Assembly (NCBI RefSeq): GCF_019249215.1
Contig: NZ_JAESDI010000001.1
Coordinates: forward strand, 1 to 64,000
From: Alteromonas lipotrueae
Lineage (GTDB): Bacteria; Pseudomonadota; Gammaproteobacteria; Enterobacterales; Alteromonadaceae
Reading direction: 5' to 3'
Length of the DNA: 64,000 nt
Part shown: positions 46,183-55,222 of the stretch, piece by piece
Numbering within the stretch: position 1 is the stretch's first letter
How the letters are laid out: each line of letters begins with the position of its first letter
Notes under the pieces: generated by a model
What the model was told of the DNA's origin: nothing
Database searches by the model: none
What the model saw: only the letters and a program-made list of their open reading frames with translations
Program-made: the position numbers and the translations under genes

Positions 46183-49100
46183 GATAATGTCTCCTGGCTA
46201 GCGGCGTTCCCTTTATCTTTTGCTTTTTTAGCTTGTAGGCGAGCAGCAATGCCACTGGTTCTAGGCTGAACCACCTGCAACTGGCGGGTTACTTTGTCAA
46301 TTAAGTAGCGGTTTTCAAACAAAGTAAGTACTTCCGATTCTGGGTTAGGAAACGCCCCGACTACGCTAATGTTATTATTCTGACAGGCATCAAATATTTT
46401 CTTCACATTGCTTTGATGCAGCGTACCTAGTTCATCAATTGGCCAGTGTACGGTTGCTTCTGCGTCGCCTCGTAGTAAACGGGTAAAGGCCAGTAAGAAC
46501 TTACACAAAATAAGGTAAGCCATACCATGACTAGACGATTCATTAAGCTGACGATCGGTTCGGATAACCAAGTCGCTTTTGCCTTCACGTAAATGAAGTT
46601 CGATATCAAGCAACTTGCTGATGCCGCCAGTTAGTGCTGCGCGGCCTAAAATATCTAGCACACGGCGCATACTTAGCCCGTATTCTTCTTCAGGTAAGGT
46701 ATTGGCGCCCTCTTCCATCCAATGCTCGTAAAGCTTTCTAAACTGCTCTAGCTCTGGCCAGAATTCTAGCTCACTTATGCGAGAGCGAATTTTAACAGCT
46801 GAATCAGACACACCATCTAGGAACAGCTCACCGTCGACTTCTTGGGTAATTCGGCGGCTTTGCGACACAATGCGCTTATCTATATCGGCAAGTACAAAGT
46901 AGTACTGAGACAAGTCAGCCCCGAATATTCTGCCCTGCTCACGTAAGCCTTGCAGTTTCTGAGGCACTATCACATTAAGAAGCTGAGATAAGTGAGATAC
47001 CATGCGGCGATGGTCGAAGCTCTTTACACCGTGGGCGTTAATAGTGGCGCATTCTTCACGTGCGCGCTCCCATGTATCAGAAAGCCCAGTTCCAGCTTGC
47101 GCTGCAATCAACTGATCGAACCTTTCTACATAAGCTCGAATATCACTATAAAGTGTATCTCGTTCTTGTAAGTGCCCTTGAACTTCAGAAATACGCTGGT
47201 TCACACTGACATCGTCATGCTTAATTTCAGTAAACTCTTTCGCTGCTTGCAGGGTAAGCTTACTGAGTGATTTACTTAATGTTCGAACTTGTTCTAGTTG
47301 ATCCGTTGCTGTCTTCAGCCTAGTTTCAAGTGAAGCTTGCTGTTCTTGTAGTTGTTCGCGCGTCGCTTTGTACTCGCTTTGCTTTTGAGCTAAACCGCGT
47401 TCAGATTCCCCTAAAGATTTCCGTGCTTTAGCTAGTTCGTCCTGCCATACCACTTTTTGTTTAGTGAAAATGGTGGCATACCAACGTTCATAGTCAGCCA
47501 CTTTATGGCGGTGGGCTTCGGTGCGGTTTATGTCCTCTTTCAGCTTATTAATTTGCTTTTTAAGCTGGCCTATTTCGTCTATATCTACACCGCGATTATT
47601 TAGCTCATTTTCAAGCCACTTTTGCATGTCTTCACGGTCGCGAGCAGCATTCGCTTTTGCCTGCTGCATGTCTTTATCAATTTGTGCAATACGGCCTGTA
47701 CTGTCGGCGATAAGTTGTTGCCAATGGAAGCTATGTTCTGTTTCCGACTCTCGCTGCTGATCTTTTATTTCATCGCGGCTAAGCTCATATTGGGCTTTGG
47801 CTTGTTTTTGAGCTTGAAGGTTAGCTTCAAGCTTGGTTTTCGCCTTTTGCTTACGCGCTGAAAGCGCCTGCTGGTATTCGCTTAATAAGCTATCTCGGTC
47901 TTGTTGCGCACGCTTACGGCTAGCCTCGGCACTTTTCACTGCATTGTCTTTTTGCGTCATCGACAATTCAGCATTACGCACATCTTCATTGGCTTTAGCT
48001 AAACGCGTTTCGCATTCATTTTGCGCAGCAAGCGATGCCGCTTGACGAGTTTCGGCTAATTGAAGTTGTTGCTTTAAGGCTTGTTCGGTTTGTGCGTATT
48101 CAGGTATTTCAAGTTCTGATAGGGCTAGACTAACGCCCATCAGCGACGTATTTGCTTCGTCAGTGTCCGACTTTTGGTCCAATTTGGCTTCACCAGCGGC
48201 TTTAACCACGCTGGGGTTCAAGTCGTTTCTGTCTAACAATTCAGGGCGAAGCACCTTACCTAACGATAATTCCCAATCATCGACATTGGCTCGCAAGAAT
48301 TCTAGCAGTGAGCCCTCTCCGGGGTACAACAAACCATTGATTTTTGAAACTGCACTCTCTTCTTTTTGAAACGCAACGCGCGCTTTATCAAGGGCGTTTG
48401 AGGCATCTTGCCTAAACTGCACCGCTTTACTGTGGGCTTGCTGAGTTTGTCGGTAAGCCGCTCGAGCTGCATCTTCGTTAACCGACGCTTCTTTTGTGGC
48501 GCCATCAAGCAAATCTAATTGCGACTGTTCAAATTCGTTGTAACCCGCGTTAGATAGCGAGGACTTAAGTTCAGCTTCAGCGACTTTAAGCTCACCAGAC
48601 GCGGTTTGATAATTTGCTTGTAAGGTGCTGAGCTGGCCTGCGTAGTCGTCTCGAATGCGAGCAATGGCTTCATGTTCTTGTTGTGTTTGCTCTGCTTTGG
48701 TTTCCGCTGCCTCTTGCCTTGCCGCTGACAGCGACTCTAACGAGAGTGACAACTTATCGCCTAGTTCAGCCAATCGTTTGTTGTAGGCTGATTCAATATC
48801 TTGGTGCTTTTCGGTAAGCAATAGATAGCGGCTGTCGGCCAGCTCGCGCGCGTTTTGCCACTGCGCTAGATTGGCCACGTCTTCTTTTAGTTTATCGATA
48901 TTCTGGTCTTGCCATTTATCGAATTCACGCTCAACGGTATCGAGTTCACTGGTGTATTTTTCAACATCAGCACGGGCAGACGAAATAACTTGGTTAAGGT
49001 GATCACGGGTATCGTGCCACTGACTATCCGTTTGTTTACGCTGAAATGTGTTCTCATCTAATTCGTTTTTAGTGGTATCAACGCGAGTAGATAGATGCAC

Positions 49101-49931
49101 TTTATCCAACTCAAAGCTGTGCTTTAAGTTAGCTAATAGTTGCTCAGTGCTGCTTAACGCCATATCGGCTTGTTCAAGTTTACTGAACTCAGGACGAATA
49201 TTGTCGAACTGTTTGATTAACTGGCATTCTTTAATCCAGTCATCAACACGGTGACGGCTTAAACCTGAAGTAGGCGGTGTTACCCCGTCTTCTTCCAAAA
49301 TAGCGGCAATCATGGCTTTGATGGTTTCCATCTTGCCTTCTTTTGAATGCACCGCTTTTGCAAGTTTTTCGATATGACGCATGTGCTTGCTTGGCTCGCA
49401 CAGGCTAAATATTTTAGCGTAACCTAACAGCTCACGCCCGTTACCGCTTTGGTTTAATACACCATGGTCGTTTTGCACAATCGCGCGGAAGTCTTTGGTA
49501 TTAAGTAAGCTGGTTACCATCACGTTATTGCGTTTCATGGCGCGGGCAAGTTCGGCGCTACTTACGCTAACGTGCTTACCACTTTTTTGTTTAATTAAGT
49601 AATCGTCGATATCGAACGGCTTGCCCACTAAACGATAGTTAACACCCGTACCGTTGGAGCTTAAAACCGCTTGGCATAAATCACCATCGGCGCGCGCATA
49701 CTCATAAATAATAAAACTGGATAAACGAGGTAAGTACCAACGCTCAAAACTATCGCGAGTGGCAGGTACAACACGACTAGGATATTCACCGTAAAAAACC
49801 GGAATGAGCCGCTGCAAGGTAGTTTTACCCGATGCGTTCGTACCACAGATGTTGGTATGCCCATCAAGCTTTAATTCAACCACACCCGGCAAATGGGTAT
49901 CGATGAGAACAATACGTTTTAAGCCTGCCAT
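46179..49931 (-). CDS. MksB-like SMC ATPase
   Basis: This SMC-type protein of 1250 residues has Walker A GTNASGKTT at 30-38 and two very long coiled coils (about 240-520 and 600-1000). A hinge around 530-580 reads GEGSLLEFLRANVDDWEL. The C-terminal head has signature SSSHGMAYLIL (about 1132-1142) and Walker B with Asp1166-Glu1167 in PIDELG. It is the first gene of the operon, with MksE- and MksF-like proteins following. In Pseudomonas and in Wadjet loci the SMC gene comes third, after F and E. No TOPRIM nuclease gene is adjacent. Likely role: chromosome organisation by loop extrusion; anti-plasmid defence is not supported. Confidence 0.85.
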   Translation of the reverse strand: MAGLKRIVLIDTHLPGVVELKLDGHTNICGTNASGKTTLQRLIPVFYGEYPSRVVPATRDSFERWYLPRLSSFIIYEYARADGDLCQAVLSSNGTGVNYRLVGKPFDIDDYLIKQKSGKHVSVSSAELARAMKRNNVMVTSLLNTKDFRAIVQNDHGVLNQSGNGRELLGYAKIFSLCEPSKHMRHIEKLAKAVHSKEGKMETIKAMIAAILEEDGVTPPTSGLSRHRVDDWIKECQLIKQFDNIRPEFSKLEQADMALSSTEQLLANLKHSFELDKVHLSTRVDTTKNELDENTFQRKQTDSQWHDTRDHLNQVISSARADVEKYTSELDTVEREFDKWQDQNIDKLKEDVANLAQWQNARELADSRYLLLTEKHQDIESAYNKRLAELGDKLSLSLESLSAARQEAAETKAEQTQQEHEAIARIRDDYAGQLSTLQANYQTASGELKVAEAELKSSLSNAGYNEFEQSQLDLLDGATKEASVNEDAARAAYRQTQQAHSKAVQFRQDASNALDKARVAFQKEESAVSKINGLLYPGEGSLLEFLRANVDDWELSLGKVLRPELLDRNDLNPSVVKAAGEAKLDQKSDTDEANTSLMGVSLALSELEIPEYAQTEQALKQQLQLAETRQAASLAAQNECETRLAKANEDVRNAELSMTQKDNAVKSAEASRKRAQQDRDSLLSEYQQALSARKQKAKTKLEANLQAQKQAKAQYELSRDEIKDQQRESETEHSFHWQQLIADSTGRIAQIDKDMQQAKANAARDREDMQKWLENELNNRGVDIDEIGQLKKQINKLKEDINRTEAHRHKVADYERWYATIFTKQKVVWQDELAKARKSLGESERGLAQKQSEYKATREQLQEQQASLETRLKTATDQLEQVRTLSKSLSKLTLQAAKEFTEIKHDDVSVNQRISEVQGHLQERDTLYSDIRAYVERFDQLIAAQAGTGLSDTWERAREECATINAHGVKSFDHRRMVSHLSQLLNVIVPQKLQGLREQGRIFGADLSQYYFVLADIDKRIVSQSRRITQEVDGELFLDGVSDSAVKIRSRISELEFWPELEQFRKLYEHWMEEGANTLPEEEYGLSMRRVLDILGRAALTGGISKLLDIELHLREGKSDLVIRTDRQLNESSSHGMAYLILCKFLLAFTRLLRGDAEATVHWPIDELGTLHQSNVKKIFDACQNNNISVVGAFPNPESEVLTLFENRYLIDKVTRQLQVVQPRTSGIAARLQAKKAKDKGNAASQETLS

Positions 49932-49969
49932 TCAGTATCCTATTATTTGAGTATCAGCACATTGCCCTT

Positions 49970-49998
49970 TTGGGGCTTCAAGCACGTCTATCTATATT
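49970..49998 (+). promoter_or_regulatory. possible promoter divergent from the Mks-type operon
   Basis: TTGGGG (49970-49975), 17 bases and TATATT (49993-49998) occur on the plus strand. A clear plus-strand terminator lies 120 bases downstream with no coding gene between. The -35 element is poor. Confidence 0.35.
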
Positions 49999-50118
49999 AA
50001 ACGTTTTATTTTTTGCAATTAACAAGCCGCACTCAGGCACTGCTTGTAAACCGATTAATGAGCCGTTCAGTGTATTATGAAATGAATGATTTGCACAGAC
50101 AGTATGAGGGGACAAACA

Positions 50119-50146
50119 CAGCAGAATGAGTGACTGCTGCTTTTTT
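50119..50146 (+). terminator. plus-strand intrinsic terminator of an unassigned transcript
   Basis: The stem CAGCAG/CTGCTG with a nine-base loop is followed by CTTTTTT. Both neighbouring genes are on the minus strand, so the hairpin must end some other plus-strand RNA or be accidental. Confidence 0.55.
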
Positions 50147-50184
50147 GCGCTAAGGTGATAGGTGTTGTAGTGAAAAGAGAAAAG

Positions 50185-50595
50185 TTAAGCAACTACCTTA
50201 GCAAGGTTAACGTGAAAACCATGCTTTGAAAGCCATTCAAAACCTTCGCTTGAATGTTCGACATGGCATATATTGTCCTTTTGTTTCTCTGCATCTAACA
50301 TGCGATTAAGCTGGTACGTTTTAAGCGCGTGATCTTTATAGACCCTCGCGGTGTGCGTCATATTATTAATTTTTGCCCAAACAAGCATTTCGTTAATGAC
50401 AGGTTCTACGTCTGGGGTAGACAACGCCCACTCGTCGAAATACACAAGGTGTGCCCAAGGGCTGGTGTTAAGCTGACGGCCTAAGCTTTTAAATTCCTTA
50501 CTAAATCTCTCAGCAATAGAAAGATCCCAAGCGCCTTTGACATGTACAATGACAACATTATTGTCTGCTCTAATGACGTAGTTCGCTCTTATCAT
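50185..50595 (-). CDS. Uncharacterised STAS/SpoIIAA-like small protein
   Basis: This 136-residue soluble protein starts MIRANYVIRADNNVVIVHVK. The alternating strands and helices (VVIVHVKGAWDLSIAERFSK, WAHLVYFDEWALS) suggest a SpoIIAA-like alpha/beta fold, but I recognise no named family with certainty. It is transcribed in the same direction as the Mks-type operon and lies 254 bases upstream of it, so co-transcription is possible but unproven. No catalytic motif is visible. Confidence 0.7.
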   Translation of the reverse strand: MIRANYVIRADNNVVIVHVKGAWDLSIAERFSKEFKSLGRQLNTSPWAHLVYFDEWALSTPDVEPVINEMLVWAKINNMTHTARVYKDHALKTYQLNRMLDAEKQKDNICHVEHSSEGFEWLSKHGFHVNLAKVVA

Positions 50596-50859
50596 TATTG
50601 CCTCGCATCAAAAATTAACAGCGTTGGACACTATTATAGCTCAGGATTGTCAAAACCATAATATTCTCGCAAGATTGTACCTCCTCGTTTCTACATCTAA
50701 GAATAGAAACTCACACACAAAACTGCCCACAATTAACGACTTTCGCTTACTTACCACAATTAATTTTGCACGCTCTCAGATTAGGTAGACCCGTGTAACT
50801 GCTTACGTCCTGTTACTTAAACCAAACAACTCGCCTATAGAATGAGACGCGAGAAAATA
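50596..50859. other. spacer upstream of the SpoIIAA-like gene
   Basis: Apart from the promoter the 50185-50595 gene must have here, I see no open frame, RNA fold or repeat in this AT-rich stretch. The ffh terminator follows it. Confidence 0.5.
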
Positions 50860-50889
50860 AAAAAAAGCCCCATCTTGATGGGGCTTTTT
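50860..50889 (-). terminator. intrinsic terminator of ffh
   Basis: The stem AGCCCCATC/GATGGGGCT with a two-base loop has a long A run on the plus strand, which is a T run for the minus-strand ffh transcript. It begins 22 bases after the stop. Confidence 0.92.
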
Positions 50890-50910
50890 AAATTCATTTC
50901 TATTTAACGG

Positions 50911-52338
50911 TTAGCGTGGAGGGAACATTCCGCCACCGCCGCCGAAACCACCTGGGCCTCCGCCACCAAATCCACCTGGACCGCCCGGTCCACCTGGAGG
51001 CATCATACCTTTCATCTGACGCATCATTTTCTTCATGCCGCCGCCAGACATTTTTTTCATCATCTTCTGCATTTGAGTAAACTGTTTAAGTAAACGGTTC
51101 ACATCTTGAATCTGGGTACCAGAACCTGCGGCAATACGTCGCTTACGAGACCCCTTGATGATATCAGGGCGAGAACGTTCAGCGGGTGTCATCGAGTTAA
51201 TAATGGCTTCCATCTGATTAAACTGCTTGTCGTTGGCCTGTTCTTTGATTTTTTCAGACATACCGCCCATACCCGGCAGTTTGTCCATCATTCCCATCAT
51301 GCCGCCCATGTTCTTCATTTGCTCAAGCTGATCTTTAAAATCTTGCAGATCGAAGCCTTTGCCTTTTTGAACTTTCTTAGCCAGTTGTTCTGCTTTATTG
51401 CGGTCAACCTTACGTTCCACTTCTTCAATTAAGCTGAGTACATCACCCATGCCTAAAATCCGTGAAGCGATACGCTCTGGGTGGAATGGCTCTAGCGCAT
51501 CTACTTTCTCGCCCATACCGATAAACTTAATAGGTTTACCCGTAATATGACGAACTGAAAGCGCTGCACCGCCTCGTGCATCACCATCGGCTTTCGTTAA
51601 GATTACACCGGTTAATGGTAGTGCATCGTTGAACGCCTTTGCTGTATTGGCAGCGTCTTGACCTGTCATGGCATCAACCACGAACAAGGTTTCAATTGGC
51701 TTCACGGCAGCATGTAAATCTTTAATCTCGTCCATCATGTCATTGTCGACATGTAAACGACCTGCAGTATCAACTAGCAGTACATCAAAGAAGTTTTTCT
51801 TCGCTTCGTCAATGGCGCCTTCAACAATGTGAATTGGCGTTTGCAAAATAGTTGATGGATGAAAAGCAACGTTAACTTCGCTAGCAAGGGTTTCCAACTG
51901 TTTGATCGCCGCTGGGCGATAAACATCGGCACTCACTACCATAACCTTTTTCTTTTCACGCTCGGTTAGGTATTTAGCAAGCTTACCTACAGAGGTGGTT
52001 TTCCCCGCCCCTTGAAGGCCAGCCATCAAAATAACCGCAGGAGGCTGAGTGGCAAGGTTTAGCTTTTCATTTGCTTCCCCCATCACCGCTTCTAGCTCAG
52101 ACTGAACAATCTTGATAAAGATCTGTCCTGGCTTCAGGCTCTTGGTAACTTCAGTCCCTACCGCACGCTCTTTGACTTGTGCAACGAAGGATTTGATAAC
52201 CGGTAATGCAACATCCGCTTCAAGTAACGCCATGCGCACTTCGCGAAGCGTTTCTTTAATGTTGTCTTCTGTAAGACGCCCCTTACCACTGACATTTCGT
52301 AATGTCTGGCCTAAGCGTTCTGATAAATTTTCAAACAT
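50911..52338 (-). CDS. ffh: Signal recognition particle protein Ffh, with Gly-rich tail
   Basis: This SRP GTPase of 475 residues targets nascent inner-membrane proteins to FtsY and SecYEG. An N domain (about 1-85) precedes a G domain with GLQGAGKTTSVGKLA, DTAGRLHVD and TKADGDARGGAALS. The M domain (about 300-445) is Met-rich, with SRKRRIAAGSGT for 4.5S RNA binding. After MMPPG the protein carries an unusual tail of about 30 residues made almost only of Gly, Pro and Phe, longer than the short tail of E. coli Ffh. It is divergent from ypjD-corB, as in E. coli. Confidence 0.97.
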   Translation of the reverse strand: MFENLSERLGQTLRNVSGKGRLTEDNIKETLREVRMALLEADVALPVIKSFVAQVKERAVGTEVTKSLKPGQIFIKIVQSELEAVMGEANEKLNLATQPPAVILMAGLQGAGKTTSVGKLAKYLTEREKKKVMVVSADVYRPAAIKQLETLASEVNVAFHPSTILQTPIHIVEGAIDEAKKNFFDVLLVDTAGRLHVDNDMMDEIKDLHAAVKPIETLFVVDAMTGQDAANTAKAFNDALPLTGVILTKADGDARGGAALSVRHITGKPIKFIGMGEKVDALEPFHPERIASRILGMGDVLSLIEEVERKVDRNKAEQLAKKVQKGKGFDLQDFKDQLEQMKNMGGMMGMMDKLPGMGGMSEKIKEQANDKQFNQMEAIINSMTPAERSRPDIIKGSRKRRIAAGSGTQIQDVNRLLKQFTQMQKMMKKMSGGGMKKMMRQMKGMMPPGGPGGPGGFGGGGPGGFGGGGGMFPPR

Positions 52339-52586
52339 AGTATGAAACTTCTATTTATTTCAGACGTAATGCGCCTATTGTAACGTAAAAGGGCGACTTA
52401 ACGTACCGTCTAGTGAAGGAAATTTCTTTCCTCTGTCTACTGCTCACGCATACAAGCTTGCTATGAGCCACCATTAAACTAATTCAGGTCGTTATTGTCT
52501 CATCTCAAAGACTAGCTTGCGAGAAAATTAAACGAACGCTATTGCCCCAATACATGGTACTTGCATAAAGAAAAACAAGGAGATGG

Positions 52587-52664
52587 TTGAATTTAAGCCC
52601 AACTTCCAGTATCAATACCGCCAGTATTGGTGATAAACACCATTTTTTACAGGAAACATCATGA
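52587..52664 (+). CDS. Possible upstream ORF coupled to ypjD
   Basis: This is a 25-codon frame starting with TTG (52587) four bases after AAGGAG. Its stop TGA overlaps the ypjD start as ATGA. The predicted peptide (MNLSPTSSINTASIGDKHHF and on) resembles nothing I know. The ypjD gene has its own AGGAA ribosome-binding site, so coupling is optional. It could be a regulatory uORF or chance. Confidence 0.3.
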   Translation: MNLSPTSSINTASIGDKHHFLQETS

Positions 52665-53452
52665 ACACCGCTTTCGCCATTGCCGCCGCTGCGCTTTACG
52701 CTATGGCCGCCATTGTTTTACTTGGCAAGTTTGTACATCAAGAAGGCCCAAACAAACGCTTAGGCCTAGGCATTGCTAGCTTAGGTGTTGTTGCGCACAT
52801 TGCGTTTTTGCTTAACGTTATTATGGTGGCGCCTGGGCAAGACATGAGTATTACCAATGTACTTTCACTAGTGGCGTGGATAATCACCACCGCCATGCTG
52901 ATATTTGCTCGCGCTATTCCAAACCTTATTTTGCTTCCGGTGGTATTTGGGTTTGCTAGCTTATCAGTGCTGGCCTCGCTATTTATTCCCGTGTCTTACA
53001 TCATGCATATAGAGCTGCAACCAGGGCTAGTTGTGCATATCAGCTTGTCTTTGTTTGCTTATTGCACATTGGTTATTGCCTTTCTTTATGCCTTGCAGAT
53101 GTCATACATCACCTATCGATTGAAACAAAAAGGCGCAGCGCTACTACATTCATCTTTGCCACCTCTGATGTTGGTAGAAGGCATATTGTTTAAGCTTTTG
53201 CTGGTGGGTACATGCTTGTTATCTGTGTCGCTTCTTAGCGGGTTTGTGTTCTTAGATGACATGTTTAATAAAACGTATGCGCATAAAACGGTACTATCGA
53301 GTGCCGCTTTAGTCGTGTACTTAATATTATTGGTTGGTCAAAAGCTGAGAGGATGGCGAGGAAGACAAGTGATATTTATGACAGTACTCGGCGTTATTTT
53401 ACTGTCACTTGCGTACTTCGGTAGTAAATTGGTTCGCGAAATATTGCTATAA
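52661..53452 (+). CDS. ypjD: YpjD/CcsA-like inner-membrane protein
   Basis: This 263-residue integral membrane protein of the cytochrome c assembly (CcsA/HemX-like) family has about eight membrane helices. His residues sit near helix ends (GLVVHISLSLFAYCTL, and an early VVAHIAFLL), as in haem-handling relatives. Its precise role is unknown. It lies divergent from ffh and upstream of corB, the same neighbourhood as E. coli ypjD. AGGAA lies five bases before the ATG. Confidence 0.9.
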   Translation: MNTAFAIAAAALYAMAAIVLLGKFVHQEGPNKRLGLGIASLGVVAHIAFLLNVIMVAPGQDMSITNVLSLVAWIITTAMLIFARAIPNLILLPVVFGFASLSVLASLFIPVSYIMHIELQPGLVVHISLSLFAYCTLVIAFLYALQMSYITYRLKQKGAALLHSSLPPLMLVEGILFKLLLVGTCLLSVSLLSGFVFLDDMFNKTYAHKTVLSSAALVVYLILLVGQKLRGWRGRQVIFMTVLGVILLSLAYFGSKLVREILL

Positions 53453-53580
53453 ATCACCTATTATCTAAATGAATTAATCAAATTTACGTGCACACCTTGC
53501 GTATGCTGCGTATATTGCACATGTAGACCCAATTTCAAATTATATTATTTGAACATCAATAAATGATAGGAACCCAATAG

Positions 53581-54873
53581 TTGGACGACATATCTACGAG
53601 TACGCTGTTTATCGCGCTCGGCGTACTCATATTACTTTCTGCGTATTTCTCTAGTTCTGAAACAGGCATGATGTCGATAAACCGTTATCGCCTGAAGCAC
53701 CTGCAAAACGAAGGCAATAAATCTGCCCAACGGGTTCAAAAACTGCTCGACCGCCCTGATAGACTTATAGGTCTTATCTTAATAGGGAACAACCTTGTTA
53801 ATATCGCCGCGTCATCGTTAGCGACAATTATTTGTATTCGCTTGTTTGGCGATTATTGGGGCTTATTTGCAGCCACCTTTGGTCTAACCTTAATTCTACT
53901 TATTTTTGCGGAAGTCACCCCGAAAACATTAGCCGCCCTTTACCCAGAAAAAGTGGCCTTCCCAAGCTCGGTAATACTATTGCCCTTGCTAACGATACTT
54001 TATCCATTTGTGGCTTTTATCAATGGCATCACTAATGGCATTTTAGCTCTGCTTAAAATTAGTCCAGCAGATGGCAATGATGACTCTTTAAGTCGTGAAG
54101 AATTACGTACTGTGGTATACGAAGCGGGGAGCCTTATCCCGAAAAAACACCAAGATATGCTGGTAAGTATTCTTGATTTAGAAAGTGTCACAGCTGAAGA
54201 TATTATGGTGCCAAGAGCTGAAATTGTCGCCATAGATATTAACGACGAATGGAAGCGGATTCAGAAACACCTTACTCACGCCCAACATACCCGCGTATTA
54301 CTTTACCGCGATAGTATCGATGATGCAGTAGGGTTTGTTCATGTGCGAGATGCACTGCGTTTATTATCAAAAGATCAGTTTACCAAGTCGAGCCTACTGC
54401 GTGCAGTAAGAGAAATTTACTACACGCCAGAATCAACGCCATTGCATACGCTAATGTACAAGTTCCAAGCTGAGAAAGAGCGCATTGCACTGGTTGTCGA
54501 TGAGTATGGCGACATTATGGGCTTGGTCACATTAGAAGACATTCTTGAAGAAATCATCGGGGACTTCACGACCAGCATGGTGCCCGATCACAGCAAAGAA
54601 GCGCACGTTCAGCAAGATGGTTCTGTGCTGGTGGACGGAAGTGCTAATATTCGCGATCTAAACAAAGAAATGGATTGGAACTTGCCTACTGAAGGGCCAA
54701 AAACGTTGAATGGGTTATTGCTAGAGTATTTAGAAGAAATTCCTGAGAACAAAGTGAGTGTTCGCTTGGCAGGTTACCCGTTAGAGATTGTGGATATTAC
54801 AGAAAACATGATCAAAACGGTTCGTATTATGCCGGAGTACTTCAACGCCCCCCAATCTGGCGCTTCAGACTAG
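53581..54873 (+). CDS. corB: CorB-like CNNM/HlyC-CorC family protein (YfjD)
   Basis: This 430-residue membrane protein has a DUF21/CNNM transmembrane domain (about 1-185, with SSSETGMMSINRYRLKHL), a CBS pair (about 200-330, with DIMVPRAEIVAID and VVDEYGDIMGLVTLEDILEE) and a C-terminal CorC_HlyC domain. Family members are linked to Mg2+ or Co2+ homeostasis. The start is TTG at 53581 with AGGA nine bases upstream; downstream Met residues lie within the first helix. The E. coli homologue also follows ypjD. Confidence 0.93.
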   Translation: MDDISTSTLFIALGVLILLSAYFSSSETGMMSINRYRLKHLQNEGNKSAQRVQKLLDRPDRLIGLILIGNNLVNIAASSLATIICIRLFGDYWGLFAATFGLTLILLIFAEVTPKTLAALYPEKVAFPSSVILLPLLTILYPFVAFINGITNGILALLKISPADGNDDSLSREELRTVVYEAGSLIPKKHQDMLVSILDLESVTAEDIMVPRAEIVAIDINDEWKRIQKHLTHAQHTRVLLYRDSIDDAVGFVHVRDALRLLSKDQFTKSSLLRAVREIYYTPESTPLHTLMYKFQAEKERIALVVDEYGDIMGLVTLEDILEEIIGDFTTSMVPDHSKEAHVQQDGSVLVDGSANIRDLNKEMDWNLPTEGPKTLNGLLLEYLEEIPENKVSVRLAGYPLEIVDITENMIKTVRIMPEYFNAPQSGASD

Positions 54874-55058
54874 ATTTTATCTACTGCTTTTTGAGCACGT
54901 TTGGCAAGCACTTGCGCTTTTGCAGCCGCAACCTTGTCAGACAATGTAGATAGTTTTGTAATAATGTCCTGCATCTCCTCGTCTTCGCGCAAATCTGCTT
55001 CCGCCATATGCGACTGCAATGAACGCTTGAGGAGTTCAGGAATAGATTTGCTGGTCAT
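54870..55058 (-). CDS. Small conserved-looking helical protein
   Basis: This 62-residue, highly charged helical protein (Lys, Glu, Ala rich; AAAKAQVLAKRAQKAVDKI) starts MTSKSIPELLKRSLQSHMAE. A purine-rich GGTGGGGA stretch precedes the ATG. It converges on corB, overlapping its end by four bases. No motif identifies a function. The coding call rests on composition, ribosome-binding site and fit to the gap. Confidence 0.65.
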   Translation of the reverse strand: MTSKSIPELLKRSLQSHMAEADLREDEEMQDIITKLSTLSDKVAAAKAQVLAKRAQKAVDKI

Positions 55059-55222
55059 TCCCCACCCTGCTTTCGAATAAACGTTGACACTCTCAATATT
55101 AATTATCGGTCAAAAACAAAACTTCTGAAGCAAAATCCGCGAATAAATCTTTAGTCTAATATAATCATAAGCTTTCAAACCAGACACACCGTGTACCCCA
55201 GCCTATTTTAGCCATTAAACCT

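Noticed and set aside
44330-49931. Wadjet anti-plasmid defence system
   Set aside because: Only SMC-, KITE- and kleisin-like genes are present. The TOPRIM nuclease JetD that defines Wadjet is not adjacent, and the gene order differs.
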